From: Craspedostauros australis
Lineage: Eukaryota; Bacillariophyta; Bacillariophyceae; Mastogloiales; Achnanthaceae
Length of the DNA: 64,000 nucleotides
Assembly (NCBI GenBank): GCA_026770025.1
Contig: JAMXDE010000008.1
Location: 2,666,001-2,730,000, forward strand
Direction of reading: 5' to 3'
Shown: piece by piece, positions 21,489 to 32,789 of the stretch
How the letters are laid out: every line of letters begins with the position of its first letter
How positions within the stretch are numbered: position 1 is the stretch's first letter
Program-made: the position numbers and the translations under genes
The notes under the pieces: generated by a model
What the model saw: the letters and a program-made list of their open reading frames with translations, nothing else
Told to the model about the DNA's origin: nothing
The model's database searches: none

Positions 21489-23736
21489 TTACTCGTCAGC
21501 TGACTTCTCGGCATTCTTCGACAACGTCATGAACATGAAATCGTACGCCAGCGCAGTCATGAAGGCGTCCTGCTTCGGCGTTGCATGAAGATCGTTCCCG
21601 CCCTCCACATTCTCATCGTATTATGACAGCCATCGTTTTCCCTGAACCAGGCTCCACAGCTTCTTCACCATCTTGCGTGCATGCGCTGGGGTATCCGATC
21701 ATCGTTCGTGCGGCAGTGAATAGGATTGGTAGAAAATTTGGATCCTATTTGATGTTGTGGTACAGCGAGGTCTACCCCGTGAACATCTCCAATCGGACGC
21801 GTCCGGATCCAAATTCGTCGCGCATATCGGTGCATCGTCCGAATGCAGATCTTTGACCGCTTGATGACATGGGTTGACTGCCCAACGCACCGCGCTGAAC
21901 AGTTCAGGAGCATCGCGAAAGCATCCGCACCACCAATCCTCCGCCTGATCCGCCGCGGATGGCCAATGTTTTGGCTTTTCATTTTTTTGACCAAATCAAA
22001 TCCTCAGCAACTGCGATGAAGTCTTCGGGTGGTTTGGTGCGCTTTTCGCGCACCGCGCCCTCCAGCGAGACGATATTGCAGCAATTCAGACACATGGTTG
22101 GAGTGGAGTCCATCATTCGGGATGAGAGTGTGTGCGAGCAGTACCACAGAATGGGCGCAGTTTGTATCATATCATGCCATGCCAACCAATCGGACATTGA
22201 TTCAATTGTGAGTATGACTTGAAGTGAAGTGAGAATACAAATGGAAAAGAATGAAGGAGTGAATGGCAGGTGTTCCCACAAGCTCCGAAAGTCGTACTCC
22301 TCCAATGCGCCTATTGTGTGCACGCTTTCCATTCCTGATTTTTTGGTCTGCTCTGCGCCGCGCACATGTCATGCACAGCTGCGCGAGTGAACAACACAAC
22401 CATACACAGCAGCAACAACATCGACAATAATTGGCACTCACCTGATGCCAGCTGGGACCAAATTCTTCATCACCACGCACGTTGGCTTCCGCGCACACGC
22501 CGCCACATTCCAACCATGCCAGACCTGTTGCGGGTTGTAATGCGGACCGCCACGACCTCAAAGGCACCGTAGGCGTAGAGCAAGGTGGGTCCGCTTGTTC
22601 GTGGGGACGCCTCTTCGACATCATGAAGTGCAGAGCATCGGTGCTGTCTTTGCTTTCTGCGATGCATTGCATGACGTCCAAACCTTTTGAATCGAAATGA
22701 CTCGGTAGCAATTGCAGCTTGCTGCCAAGGTGGACCTCTGGATCGACATGCTTCATGATCTCCATGTCTTCGCCATCAAACACGGACGCATCGCCGAGCC
22801 ACAGCATGGTGGGCCTGTGTAGCTGGCAGTGTGGCCCAGAATCGATGGCCTTGTTGGGATCCGCAGATCGGACGCTGGCGCAGGCGATTCGGGGTCGCTT
22901 GTCGCCTCCCACCAAACGCAGCTTGTTAGCCTCCTCCTCCAATTGATAGAATTCCAGCTTCGATCTGACGTTACCAATGAGCATGAGGATGAGGTCGTTC
23001 TTCGTGACTGTGTGGTTTTCGCGGGGGAGGTTGTTGGAAGGTTCGAAGAGGGTGTGGTATATCCGATACTGATCCAATTGACAGATTTTTGACTTTGACG
23101 TAGATATGGATCTGGCCATGAATGTCTCGGCCCCCTCAGGTGACCAGTCGGATCACAATGTCACCCTGAGAACGTGCCAACGAAATCGGTGTCCAAATCT
23201 TCTGGCGCAAGCCAGGGTTTGAAATCTGGCGGATCTCCCGTCTCGATTCGGGTTTGATGTCTGGGCGGCAGCATGTGCTCGTACTTGACCTTCCATATCC
23301 AGAATTCGGTGGTCTGGTGGGTGATGGCTCTCGTGCGGATTTCGTAAATGCCCCTGCCGCGCACCCTCTGATCGTCAACGTAGGCGGAGACCGCGATGTC
23401 GGATTTTTCACCTTCGAAGACCACGAGCGCCGATGCCAGATCCGTGCCTCTGACCCACTCGCGGATCGTCCTGGAGTATCCTGCCTTTGTGAGAGACGAA
23501 GGATCAAAATCCGCTGCGGCCAGGAGGATGTCCCTCATTTTGCAGCAGGATCTGGTCTTGGGCCTGGTGGGACCGCCGAGCGTGTTGAGGCACATCTCGT
23601 TGGCCTTGGAGTCGAAGATCATGGAGGATTTGCTATCCTCATCCTCCAACGAGATGGAGGGATCGTCTGCCATGTTCATTTCTCTTTGCGTTGTGGTGTG
23701 TTGTGGTGGGTGATGGTGTGTTGTGGCGTGGTGCAT
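21489..23736 (-). CDS. Unresolved multi-exon gene, hypothetical protein
   Basis: Well-supported pieces on the minus strand are: exon 1 from the ATG near 23673-23671 (MADDPSISLEDEDSK..., frame open to 23736) to about 23168; then a frame from about 23120 (GAETFMARSISTSKSKICQ...) running past LPSHFDSKGLDVMQC, which may end at a GTGAGT donor near 22450; a piece at about 22349-21985 (MESVHTIGALEEYDF..., VREKRTKPPEDFIAVAEDL); and a terminal exon near 21611-21489 ending MTLSKNAEKSADE. A 47-base intron (GTTGGC...CTGAG) would join the first two. I could not settle the other junctions, and no known domain is visible. The 23736 limit includes upstream open frame. Confidence 0.45.
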
Positions 23737-26594
23737 TGTGATGCGTTGGAATTGTCACGGTCGCACAAGCAGGAATGAGTGACCGTAACGGTACAACCCA
23801 CCAACTGAACACGAGCGGCGATCGGTCAATTGATCGAATCGATGAGAGATGCCAGTTGGGCGTGGGATGAAGCACTCCAGAAGATGAACGTGCTTGTGCA
23901 TGATGCTCTTGATTGAAAAAAGATGATGGCGAGCGAGTATGGTACGTGCGGTTGCCAAGGCATGCCGATGGAAATGGAAATGGCAACGGCAATGATGCGA
24001 AGCCACGCGACGCGATGTTTCCCACCAGTCAACACAGGGCCCCTTTCGTCTCTTGTGTTGACTTGTTTCTTGTCTTTGTTTGTCCAAGTCTGTCTCTTTG
24101 GATGGCTCGTGCGTTGAGATTCTCAACGAAGCCTTCACGCCAAGGCGCCAGGTTTTACTCAGCAGATATGACGTCTGTCCGGCTGCCAGGGTCACAATCG
24201 ACAATATTGATTACTTTTCATTGGCGCCAAAGAGTTCAAAGGACGTTCTGGAGGATACCTCCGACGAAACAAACTGTAAAAATCGTGAAATCGAATCAAA
24301 AACGCCGGAACGGCGGCCGTTGAAATGGATCGAAACAGTGCAGAAAACAAAAAAGTGGGAGAAAAGCAAGAGTTCGCGACAAGGGCAACACCAGAGCGAC
24401 GGAGGAGGTAACTGTGTGCAGATGACGTTGTTCAGGCATAGTCATCAGGTTGCTCAGGGTTAGAGTTAGGGCTGGGGTTCTGGCTTGGGTTAGGGATCGA
24501 GGGAAGCAGTTGCTCAGGGCTAGAGTTAGGGTTGGGGTTGGGGTTCCGGCTGGGGTTTCGGCAACTTGGGAGAGACGAGGGAGGCAACTGCGTGCGGCTG
24601 ACAATACTCACACAGAGCCAGGAAGTTACTCGATGTCAGGGTTAGGGATGGGATTAGGGGGCCAGAGGGTCAAGACCTGGATTAGATGTGTGGGTTGGGG
24701 TTGCCACTGCGTACATGACTGTGGCAAGGGCGCTGTCCATTTCCATCTTGGGACCAGCAATTCACATCGTCCAATTCAGCGCTGCGCAACTTGCATCGTA
24801 TGCGTCTTGTGCATTGCAGCCAGTGCACCCACCTTGCTACCATGCTGACATAACAGACAGGAGGAAGAGTACCAAGGGCCGTGCCTACCATCCTGGTTGA
24901 CGGCCCATTGCACATCGCACCGCATCACAATATGATACATCATATCACTCTCCATGCAACAACAGTTTTGTGTTCACACCAACGATTCTGTGCGAGCACA
25001 AGATAGAGTCACGCTCCGGAAATTCAAGAATCGCGAACAAGTCCCAAACGACGGAAGAAAAAAGAACGTTTTGGGATGAATGACCACTGCGACTCAGTTG
25101 AAGCGCCAACGAGCACCGTGGCGTCTGTGCGTTATTCACCTAATAGGTAGCTTTCCCATGAGTTTTAGCCCTCCATAACTCTTAAAAGATAACGCCTTCA
25201 AGAGGTAGAAGGTGTTCAATAGAAACTTAACATTGATAGGAAGAGTATTATATGGTTGGATACCCGATCCGTGATGCGACGCCGACTTTACTGTACTATT
25301 TTGGCTCAGGCGGGTCTTATCTTTGGGTTCTCCTTTCTCGCGGAAGCCAGAATGTGGACACTTTCCTTCATTGTTGAACCTTCACGCTAATCGGCGTTTT
25401 CGGACAAGAAGGAGCGCTTTGCTACTCCCGGCTCAGATCGTAGTTCCGCACCGGAGAGTCCCGTCACATCCGTGCATGCCAGGGGCTGCTACGCCTGAAT
25501 ACTCGCACGTGCAAATATGATGCGACATAACCGTATGAGGGGACTGCGTCCGCGTACATGTTCCCTCGCAGGAGCATGAGTATCACAACCAGAACGCTTC
25601 AATCCGTGCAGTTCGTGGTTTTGTGGCGGCGTTCAACTCTCATGTCAGCGCAAGTCAATGCATGCCAACGCATATCAACGTTGGGGAACATGAGATTCTA
25701 CGAGTATCGTCTTCTCATGTGGCCTCCCCCAGACACCAAAGAGAGACGAATGTTTGCGTGAGTAAAGAAAATGCCAACACCCAAGCCCCGGCGGCGAGAT
25801 GAGAAACCACGACAATTGAACTTGGGGTGTGCCACGTTGAGGAAGTTGGGGATGGCCCACCTTCACAGAGAAGAGGGAAGTGAGCAAGTTGTAGTTGCGG
25901 CCAGAGAACAGAACATGTGATGTTCTGGGGCGATTTGTTGGTGGCCAAGCCAGAGCAGAGCATCGACGCTGGGGTCCTCGTGGTTATGCATGTGAATCTG
26001 GACCATAACAGAACGGTCCCAACAAGGATGTCCCATCCCTACCAGTCGCAAAGCGCGAAGTGGGGTCGTCCAGTATGTACGATCTACTCGAGTAACAGTA
26101 TTTCCATTGGTGATAACGGTACCGGCAACAGAGCGATCGATGGGAGTGCCACATGTTGGTGGGCAGGAGCGTGGGACAGTGAGATTCGCTGGTGGCTCCA
26201 AGAACGTCACCGTCGTCGCCGCCACCAGCGACGGTTCCTGATTCCCATTCCAGAATCCATGGCTCTTCTCTTTCTCGGATCCCGGCATTGCATGGTACTC
26301 GCCATGAGCGCTTCAACCTACTTTATTATAATATTTGTTTGCGCATGTTCGAGGCAGATGCCGTTCCTCGGGTCGAACCGCGCGAATAGCCACCCATGGT
26401 GTGGAACAAAGCGGAATGATGATAGCCCCGAAGTGATCTGAGAGCACCCCCCACATGCTCGCACGGTATCGTCACAACATTGCTCTGAATAACAGGATGC
26501 AGAACAGAATGGAACAGAACAATTGCAGTCGAGTATTGGGACAGCGGATGAAAGCCGGTCCTTATCGCTCGCCGCTCTATCGCTTCGCCGGCAC
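23737..26594. other. Long gene-free stretch with telomere-like repeats
   Basis: Nothing recognisable is coded here. The minus-strand frame at 25863-26288 (PPANLTVPRSCPPTCG..., VQIHMHNHEDPSVDA) has protein-like composition but no family. The one clear structure is the TTAGGG-like block annotated separately. Confidence 0.4.
24449..24690 (+). repeat. Interstitial telomere-like (TTAGGG-rich) repeat
   Basis: Degenerate G-rich DNA with many GTTAGGG, GTTGGGG and GGTTAGAGTTAGGG motifs. It contains a tandem duplication of about 62 bp that starts GTTGCTCAGGG at about 24449 and 24511, and further GGGTTAGGGATGGGATTAGG near 24640-24660. TTAGGG is the expected telomere unit in diatoms. The block could be an old chromosome end, a repaired break or a telomere-derived minisatellite. 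Confidence 0.75.
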
Positions 26595-27590
26595 TCAGGA
26601 TACCAGATGCTCTCTCATGAACTTGTGCATGGTGCGGCATCCGCCTCGACAAAGGTTGATGGCCTCGTCGGACATGTCGGGATTGAGACCGCCGGATTGA
26701 TTCCACAGGGTGACCTCCTTGTGATTCGGCATCATGGCGAGCACGACGGTGGCGCTGCTTTGGCTGGCTTCTGTCCTTGTTGGATCGGCGAGGCATCGCA
26801 CGATATCCTTTTCGTTGGCACCGGCGTTGGCATCACCCTTCTTTTGCTTACTACTACTGCTGCTGCTGTTAGTGCTGTTGGTGCTGTTGATGGTGCTGGA
26901 GCTTGCGGCACGATCTACGAAGGCAACGACGGTGCAGCTGGTGACCATATCTACGACTTCCACGCGAGCCTCCACCAACGCGATGCTGGCCGCGCATATG
27001 CAAGCGGACAAGCTGGATCCGTCATCCTGCAGCACGGTGACCTGAGTCCGGATGACGCACTTGGGATAGCTGGCAAGCAGAATGGTTGGCTCGATCGCGG
27101 ACGACACGTGCGCGGACAGGTCGGTTTCCATGGTGGTGATCTCGGCCCGCAGCTTGCCGAAGGATATCGTCGTCGAATCCAACGGCGTTACGCAGTGCGC
27201 TCTTTGCGATATGGCGTGCACGCCGACGTTGGGGAGGTACTGCACCTGAACCTGCAGCGTCCCCTCCTCGACGCTGGCGTTCATCTGGGTCGTCGCATCG
27301 GTCGTCGTCAGATCCACCTCCGTCAAGACCTTCGTGTGACCCAGCTCGATGAGCGCGGAGCCGAGCGAATCGGTAACCCCCGTTTCGATGCGCAGCTGTC
27401 GCAGGCCGTGATTTTGCCGCTCTTCTCCATCTCGCAACGATGTATTGCCTGTTGCCTCCGCATTGGTATTGTTGGCGCTGCTGCTGGCATCATCTTTCTC
27501 GCCATGGATCTTCAGTGGCCGCTTGCCAGAGATGTCGGGAAGCGGCAAAGGAACGTAGCAATTGGTCAACTTCGCGGATGGCCTTGGCAT
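26595..27590 (-). CDS. Exosome RNase PH-type core subunit (Rrp41/Mtr3-like)
   Basis: 331 residues. The RNase PH fold is recognisable by LRIETGVTDSLGSALIELGHTKVLTEVDL near residues 65-95 (the GSA..E.G.TKV signature), SAIEPTILLASYPKCVIR, VTVLQDDGSSLSACICAASIALVEA, and a C-terminal helix WNQSGGLNPDMSDEAINL. In eukaryotes these subunits form the six-member ring of the RNA exosome, which threads RNA for 3'-5' decay. The TKV form points to the Rrp41/Rrp46/Mtr3 branch over Rrp42/43/45. I cannot choose further. Odd points are a 35-residue N-terminal extension and a Ser/Asn/Lys-rich insertion near residue 235. Transcription diverges from the U1-C-like gene, with start codons 533 bases apart. Confidence 0.8.
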   Translation of the reverse strand: MPRPSAKLTNCYVPLPLPDISGKRPLKIHGEKDDASSSANNTNAEATGNTSLRDGEERQNHGLRQLRIETGVTDSLGSALIELGHTKVLTEVDLTTTDATTQMNASVEEGTLQVQVQYLPNVGVHAISQRAHCVTPLDSTTISFGKLRAEITTMETDLSAHVSSAIEPTILLASYPKCVIRTQVTVLQDDGSSLSACICAASIALVEARVEVVDMVTSCTVVAFVDRAASSSTINSTNSTNSSSSSSKQKKGDANAGANEKDIVRCLADPTRTEASQSSATVVLAMMPNHKEVTLWNQSGGLNPDMSDEAINLCRGGCRTMHKFMREHLVS

Positions 27591-28122
27591 CTTGGAATTC
27601 TTCGTTCGGCAGGCAGCAACTACTATGTTATACGATTATATCGTATTCTATAATACTCCACACGATTTCGTTTGGCTCGGTCTTCTGCCTTGGTTGGTGT
27701 TGCACCTGGATGCGGGTCTTCCAGTTGGGATGCTTTGGCTGAACAATAGGTCGTAGCAGTACTGCTCCTCTCGGCTGATGGCTACTGAATCGTTTCTGTT
27801 CGTTGGCGTTTGTCAGTGGTGTGGTTGGAGATGGGGTGAAACCGCGGTCTGTCGGTCGACCGTCGTATCCAAACAACCAACCAACAGAAAACACAACGAA
27901 ACGAAACGAATACAAGGATGGGACGGATAGCGACCATGGCCGAAGATGGCGGCAAATGCAACGCGACCTCCCGTTCCCACACTCTCGCTGCTCTGTTGTG
28001 TTGCCTTGGTGCCATACAATACATAGTCGTATTATGCAACACACATCGCACTCAACAACCAACAGAGTCAATAGAGTGAATACAGTGAATTGAGTGAATT
28101 GAGTGAATAGAGACGGTTGAAG
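27591..28122. promoter_or_regulatory. Divergent promoter region, exosome / U1-C-like genes
   Basis: This lies between two outward-facing start codons and holds no ORF worth calling. A (GTGAATT/GAGTGAATA)n tandem run sits just before the U1-C-like ATG (28070-28112). Confidence 0.4.
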
Positions 28123-28815
28123 ATGCCGCGGTTCTTCGATGACTACTCCAACACGTACCTGACGCATGACAGCGCAGCAGGACGCAAGCAGCAGCGACGA
28201 GGATGGAAGTTCCGCGAGAACTTCAAGCTGCATTACAACGACCGCATCCAGGACTGGCGCAAGGGATCGATGGGGCTGGCATCCGCGCAGCAGGCGTACG
28301 TGCGGGCCAGAGGCAAGGAGGACCCCATGATCCCGCCATTGCCGGACGGCTGGGTGGAAGATGTGGATGAGGTCACCTCCATGACCTTCTACAGCAACGA
28401 GGAGACCGGCGAACGCACGTGGGTCCGCCCCGGATTCATCCCACCTCCACCACCGGGTCGCGGCGGCGGGGGCTTCCGCTCGCGATCGCACCATCCCAAC
28501 TTTCACAACAACCGAGGACCACCGCAGAACTTCGGGAACCGACAGCAGCACCATCAGCCGCAGCACCATCAGCCGCAGCAACAGCAGTTTGGAGCCGCAC
28601 CGCCACGACACCACCATGTGCCGCCGCCGCATCATGCGCAGCACCATCAGCCACCACGGTTCGGTGCTGGTCCGCCGCCTCCGCCCAACATGGCACAGGG
28701 ACCGCCGCCGCCGCCACCATTCATGCAGCAGGCTGGGCCACCTCCGCCCTTCATGGGTGGCCCGCCACCAACGGGTATGCCGCCGCAGCATGGTGGCTAC
28801 AGGCCGCATCCATAA
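28123..28815 (+). CDS. U1-C-like protein with no zinc ligands, fused to a WW domain
   Basis: 230 residues. Residues 1-40 ([17 protein letters not shown], then [18 protein letters not shown]) align without gaps to the N-terminal zinc finger of U1 snRNP protein C, which contacts the U1 snRNA/5' splice site duplex. All four zinc ligands are replaced: C6 by D, C9 by S, and the two His by Q and F. Residues ~72-103 ([11 protein letters not shown]..., [17 protein letters not shown]) form a WW domain with both Trp residues. The C-terminal half is Pro/His/Gln/Gly-rich with poly-Pro runs, like splicing factors. A role near the 5' splice site, analogous to U1-C or Prp40, is inferred. It could be a paralogue working beside a normal U1-C elsewhere in the genome. 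Confidence 0.85.
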   Translation: MPRFFDDYSNTYLTHDSAAGRKQQRRGWKFRENFKLHYNDRIQDWRKGSMGLASAQQAYVRARGKEDPMIPPLPDGWVEDVDEVTSMTFYSNEETGERTWVRPGFIPPPPPGRGGGGFRSRSHHPNFHNNRGPPQNFGNRQQHHQPQHHQPQQQQFGAAPPRHHHVPPPHHAQHHQPPRFGAGPPPPPNMAQGPPPPPPFMQQAGPPPPFMGGPPPTGMPPQHGGYRPHP

Positions 28816-29132
28816 ACTGTCCATGGTGATGGTGATGGCCATCGGCGCATGGTGTTGGCGATTGAGGATGTGTGGATGGCTTCGTAGCAGTAGCCGAGTG
28901 TAAATGCACCTGTAACCTCCATGCAGAGTCGTATCGATGTTCGTTGCTACATGGTACCACAGGTCTGTTCACCCTCTCGAGTTGTGCCAGCGATCAACAC
29001 GTGGCACCCAATGTTTGCAGAGGAGCATTGACATGTAGAATATGGTATAATGGATGATGATAGAACCATGATGTAGGACTGGCAATCAACTATTCTATAA
29101 CATAGTATATACTAGACAAGAGTACTGCTCCA
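28816..29132. other. Convergent 3' spacer
   Basis: A 317-base gap between the stops of the U1-C-like gene and the LRR-HlyIII gene. It presumably holds both 3' ends. No other feature was seen. Confidence 0.4.
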
Positions 29133-31476
29133 TTACAATTCGATTTGCTCCACTCTCGTGATGTTGGCAGTTCCGTCGATGCTGTCGAAAGGGTAATCAG
29201 GTAGCGGATTCGGCACCACGTAAATGTACAGCGCCAGCCAGTGGAAGATGCTGCCCGACAGCACGAAGATGTGCCAGATGGCATGGTCCAGGTTGTTGTT
29301 GCGAACGAAGAACGGAACGCCCGCGGTGTATCCGACGCCTCCTAGTATCAGCAGGTTGATCCCGCCCGGTTGCAGCCGTCCCATCAACTGTGGCAGGCAA
29401 AATAGCGCGAGCCAGCCCATGCCAAGGTACATGGCCAGCGAGAAGCGCCCCCGATGCTGCCACGTCGGGCAGAAGGTCTCCACTCCGATGCCCAGGATGC
29501 ACAGCAGCCAAAGGAACACCAAGAAGTAGTTGGCGTACATGGGGATGTCGTTCAGCATGATCTGGAGGAACGGGGTGTAGCTGCCGGCGATCAGGATGTA
29601 GATGGCGCACTTGTCCATCGCTTCGAAGATGTACTTGGTGGCCTGCATCGAAAAGAAGGAGTGATAGAGCGTGGAGCTGGTGTACAGAACGATCAGGCTC
29701 GTGCTGTAGATGGCACACGTGACGGTGTGGGTGCGCGAGATGGGGTTGGCACGGTTCGCCATCAATATGCCGCCAAGGAAGCTAAGCAAAACTCCAAGAC
29801 CGTGCGTGCAGCCGTTCATGATCTGACCAAATCAGCATCGTTGGAAGAGAATGTGCAATCGCGTGAGGATGAAAGTGAGGATGAGATTGCCAAATTCAAC
29901 ATGCAGCACTCGCATGGTGCAAGTGCACAAGATCAATGCCAGCCAACTGGGAATGTAGAATGCAAAGACTTGTCTCCTCCAACGCACTACTATACTCTAT
30001 GCACCTTCGTCTTGCCATCGTTGTATGCTCATCACTTACCTCGGGGAACACCAGATTGCCCTCCAAATCGACGTTGATGATGCTTGCAACAACCGCAGCA
30101 TTATCCCCGCCGTTTGCCAATGTTCCCGCCATGCGCATGTTGAGCGCATGCTCGATGGCCAACTTCCCACGGTATCCCACGCCATTCGCACTCAAATCCA
30201 CCTCCGTGAGACCCTTCAGTTTGTCGGGCGACGCCATGAGTTCTGCCAAGACCAAGGCTCCACGTTCGCGAATGCGGCAACGTCGCAAGCACAGCACTTG
30301 GATCGTCGCATTCGTCGAACATGCCAGGAACAGGGCGGATGCGCCGAACGGGCCGATCTTGTGCCGCGGCAAGTAGACTTGTCGGATGTGCTGGCTGGTC
30401 TGCAACACCTTGGATAACGCCAATGCGCCGTGACTCGTGAAGCCCTTCTTGCGATGCAATCTGCCCTCGCGGCTGGCGACGCCAAAATCGAGACGATGGA
30501 TGAACCGCAATGACGTGTTGCAATGCTTCAGCAGGACTTCCACCAACGCCAGCATGTCGGCATCGTGGAATGCACCCGTGACGCGCAGGCACGGCATTCC
30601 GAAGCGTATGGTGGCCATGATGCCGGCGTTGATGCGATCACGGCATCCGTAGATGGCGCACGCGGCCGTGTACTCGGCGAGGATCTGCTCCATCTTCGCC
30701 GGAGGCAACGGTGATGACGCGGAGGAGATGTTGGAATTCATCATCGGGATGGAGACCAGCGGCGAGATATGCGAACCACGCGATTGCTGTTGCAGATGCT
30801 GTCGGTTGGCCTGTTCCTGCCGGCGTCGACGGTGCTGCTGTTGCAAGGCCTGCAGATTGTACATGTCCGACGGGTCCATGTCCTCGTCATCATCAACCGG
30901 CGCCATCATGGCCGCCATAGTCGTTGATGTTGTTGCTCCTGCTCCTGCTGCCGCTGACGGCGTCGCCGCAGCGCCTGTATCCGCATCCGCCCTTCCATCC
31001 GTCATCAATTCGAAGAGGTCATCATTGTTGGATCCGCACTGTCGGCAGCTCAGTCCCGAAAGACATGACATGAATTTGGAGGACAGACCTGCCATGCGGC
31101 GTGGGTTCCGCTCCTGCTGCCCCTCGAACGGAACGGAGTATGCTCCATCACCATTGGGAAAGTTTGGTGCAAGCTGTTCACCGACATTAACGTTGGCATT
31201 AACGTTGGTATCAGCATTGGCATCAACCATACCTGTGTTGGCATCACCTCCATCATTTCCAACGGACGCGAGTTGTCCATTCAGATCTTCGTCACTTTTC
31301 ATGGTCGAGAGTGGAGGCGTTGGGTCCTGATCGATGATCCCCTCCACCACCTGGTTCTCGTCGCCCAGTGATCCAGTCTGTTCGGCGCCATCCACCGCGT
31401 GGACCACATTGTCAATCTTTTCTTTCTTGTCATTCTTGTCATTCTTGCCGTTGTTGCTGGCACCGCTTTCAGCCAT
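29133..31476 (-). CDS. Leucine-rich repeat / haemolysin III (PAQR-like) fusion, two exons
   Basis: Exon 1 is 31476-30040 (479 codons) and exon 2 is 29822-29133. The 217-base intron has donor GTAAGT and acceptor TTGGTCAG, both phase 0, giving a 708-residue protein. The N-terminal ~280 residues are disordered (Asn/Asp/Gln/Ala-rich). Residues ~290-478 hold RNI-type leucine-rich repeats (HIRQVYLPRHKIGPFGASAL, VLCLRRCRIRERGALVLAEL, LTEVDLSANGVGYRGKLAIE). The join reads NLVFPE-IMNGCTHGLG and supplies the start of a seven-helix haemolysin III domain with THG, SSTLYH, MDKCAIYILIAGSYTPF and HAIWHIFVLSGSIFH (the H, S, D, H metal-site pattern of PAQR/HlyIII hydrolase-like proteins). A cytosolic sensor-like LRR on a membrane enzyme or receptor is inferred. 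Confidence 0.85.
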
Positions 31477-32012
31477 CTTGTCTCAATCACTTGACGTCTC
31501 TCGCTCTCTCTTTCTCAGATTGTGTCTCCTCGCACTTCGGCGAATTGAGGAATGAATGTCGCCAATGAAGCCAATCAGCACCCGTACTGGCACATGTATG
31601 GCCTGTTAGTGCGATTCGAACGGATCTTCTTTCCCCTCTTTGTGTTCCATGATGGAGGTGTCAGCCACAGATTGATGTTGGCAGAATCGAAACATCAAGG
31701 GTGAACCAAGGGCAAGACTTGTGTCACGATTGTTCTTGTCATGGGATTAATCTATCTAAACGTATCTAGATATAGAGACAACCCACCCGAAGAAACAAAT
31801 CATCCCGCACATGTCCATCATTTCGTGTGGTGACGACCAGATCAACTATCCTTCTGTCATGCTATGAAATGTATTACATGTATCAGTAAGCTAGTTTACG
31901 TATTGTTGTATATGGAAGAGTGCTATTGTACGAGCTATTGTTGTGCTGACGGACCAGGCACCTGTAACTTACGTCGTACGTTGCATCCACCAAACGGCCA
32001 ATCGAACCGCGC
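31477..32012. other. Intergenic, upstream of LRR-HlyIII gene
   Basis: 536 bases between the LRR-HlyIII start and the TIM22 stop. It is AT-rich near 31740-31920, with no ORF or repeat of note. It should contain the LRR-HlyIII promoter. Confidence 0.4.
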
Positions 32013-32789
32013 TCAGTGATGCCCCATGACGGAATCAATGACGAGCGAGAAGGCGGCGAATCCACCACACCCCATCGCGGCGGCCTGCGGACCGGACTTG
32101 GCCTGCAGAGCGCCGCCCGTCACGCAGCCGCTGATGACGGAGTTCCACACATCCGTCTTGCCACGGTACTTCTCCACAAGGCATTCGGATCCACCAAAGA
32201 CGCCCGTGATGAAGGCAAAGTTGCGACACCAGTACAGGGACTTGTCGGCGGTGGCGCGCATGGTCGTGCGCAGCTGTTCGCGGAAGGGTGCCTGCGGGAC
32301 GTCCTTGCCGCCGATGACCTGCACGGGCGGCGCCGAATCGGACATGGCGCCGAGGAACACGCCCATGAGCAACCCCATGACGCCACCGCCGAAGACACCG
32401 ATGGCCGCCTTGCCGCCGCAGCTGTTCGTGACCCAGGAAAAGTCGGGCGGGACTTCGGAGGGACCCGCGCTGGGATGCCATGGCAGGAAGTAGGGCAGGG
32501 ATTTGCGGGAGAGGTTGTCGATTCCAAATTCGTTGTCGCTCCTGGTTGGGACGGGTTTGTGCATGGCGGCCTCCGCGGTGTACCGTGCCGAAGTTAGAGG
32601 ATGCTTCGACATGATCATTTCAAAGATCGTTGGTTGCAAGCCGATCCTGCTGCCAACATTCGTGCTCGCACTGTTGTTGGACATCGACGTGGGCGTCAGC
32701 GGGTGATCTTCTGTCGTGGATGGATTCTCTGGTGATGCGGCCTGAATCGCCGCTGGCGGGGTTGGAGTCGGATCGTCTTGGTTCTGCAT
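32013..32789 (-). CDS. TIM22: TIM22, mitochondrial carrier translocase subunit
   Basis: 258 residues, Tim17/Tim22/Tim23 family. A Pro/Ser-rich N-terminal half is followed by the first membrane segment with Gly packing motifs (GGKAAIGVFGGGVMGLLMGV), the conserved loop FREQLRTTMRATADKS, then FAFITGVFGGSECLVEKYRG, the TDVWNSVISGCVTGGAL signature and a final Gly/Ala helix. TIM22 forms the inner-membrane channel that inserts carrier proteins and other multispanning proteins. The N-terminal extension of about 110 residues before the core is long for the family. The antisense strand has long accidental frames here. Confidence 0.85.
   Translation of the reverse strand: MQNQDDPTPTPPAAIQAASPENPSTTEDHPLTPTSMSNNSASTNVGSRIGLQPTIFEMIMSKHPLTSARYTAEAAMHKPVPTRSDNEFGIDNLSRKSLPYFLPWHPSAGPSEVPPDFSWVTNSCGGKAAIGVFGGGVMGLLMGVFLGAMSDSAPPVQVIGGKDVPQAPFREQLRTTMRATADKSLYWCRNFAFITGVFGGSECLVEKYRGKTDVWNSVISGCVTGGALQAKSGPQAAAMGCGGFAAFSLVIDSVMGHH

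Noticed and set aside
26523-27653. A 376-codon plus-strand ORF
   Set aside because: It is antisense to the exosome subunit, which has clear family motifs on the minus strand.
27628-28842. A 404-codon minus-strand ORF rich in Arg and Trp
   Set aside because: It is antisense to the U1-C/WW gene, and its composition comes from the Pro/His/Gln codons of that gene.
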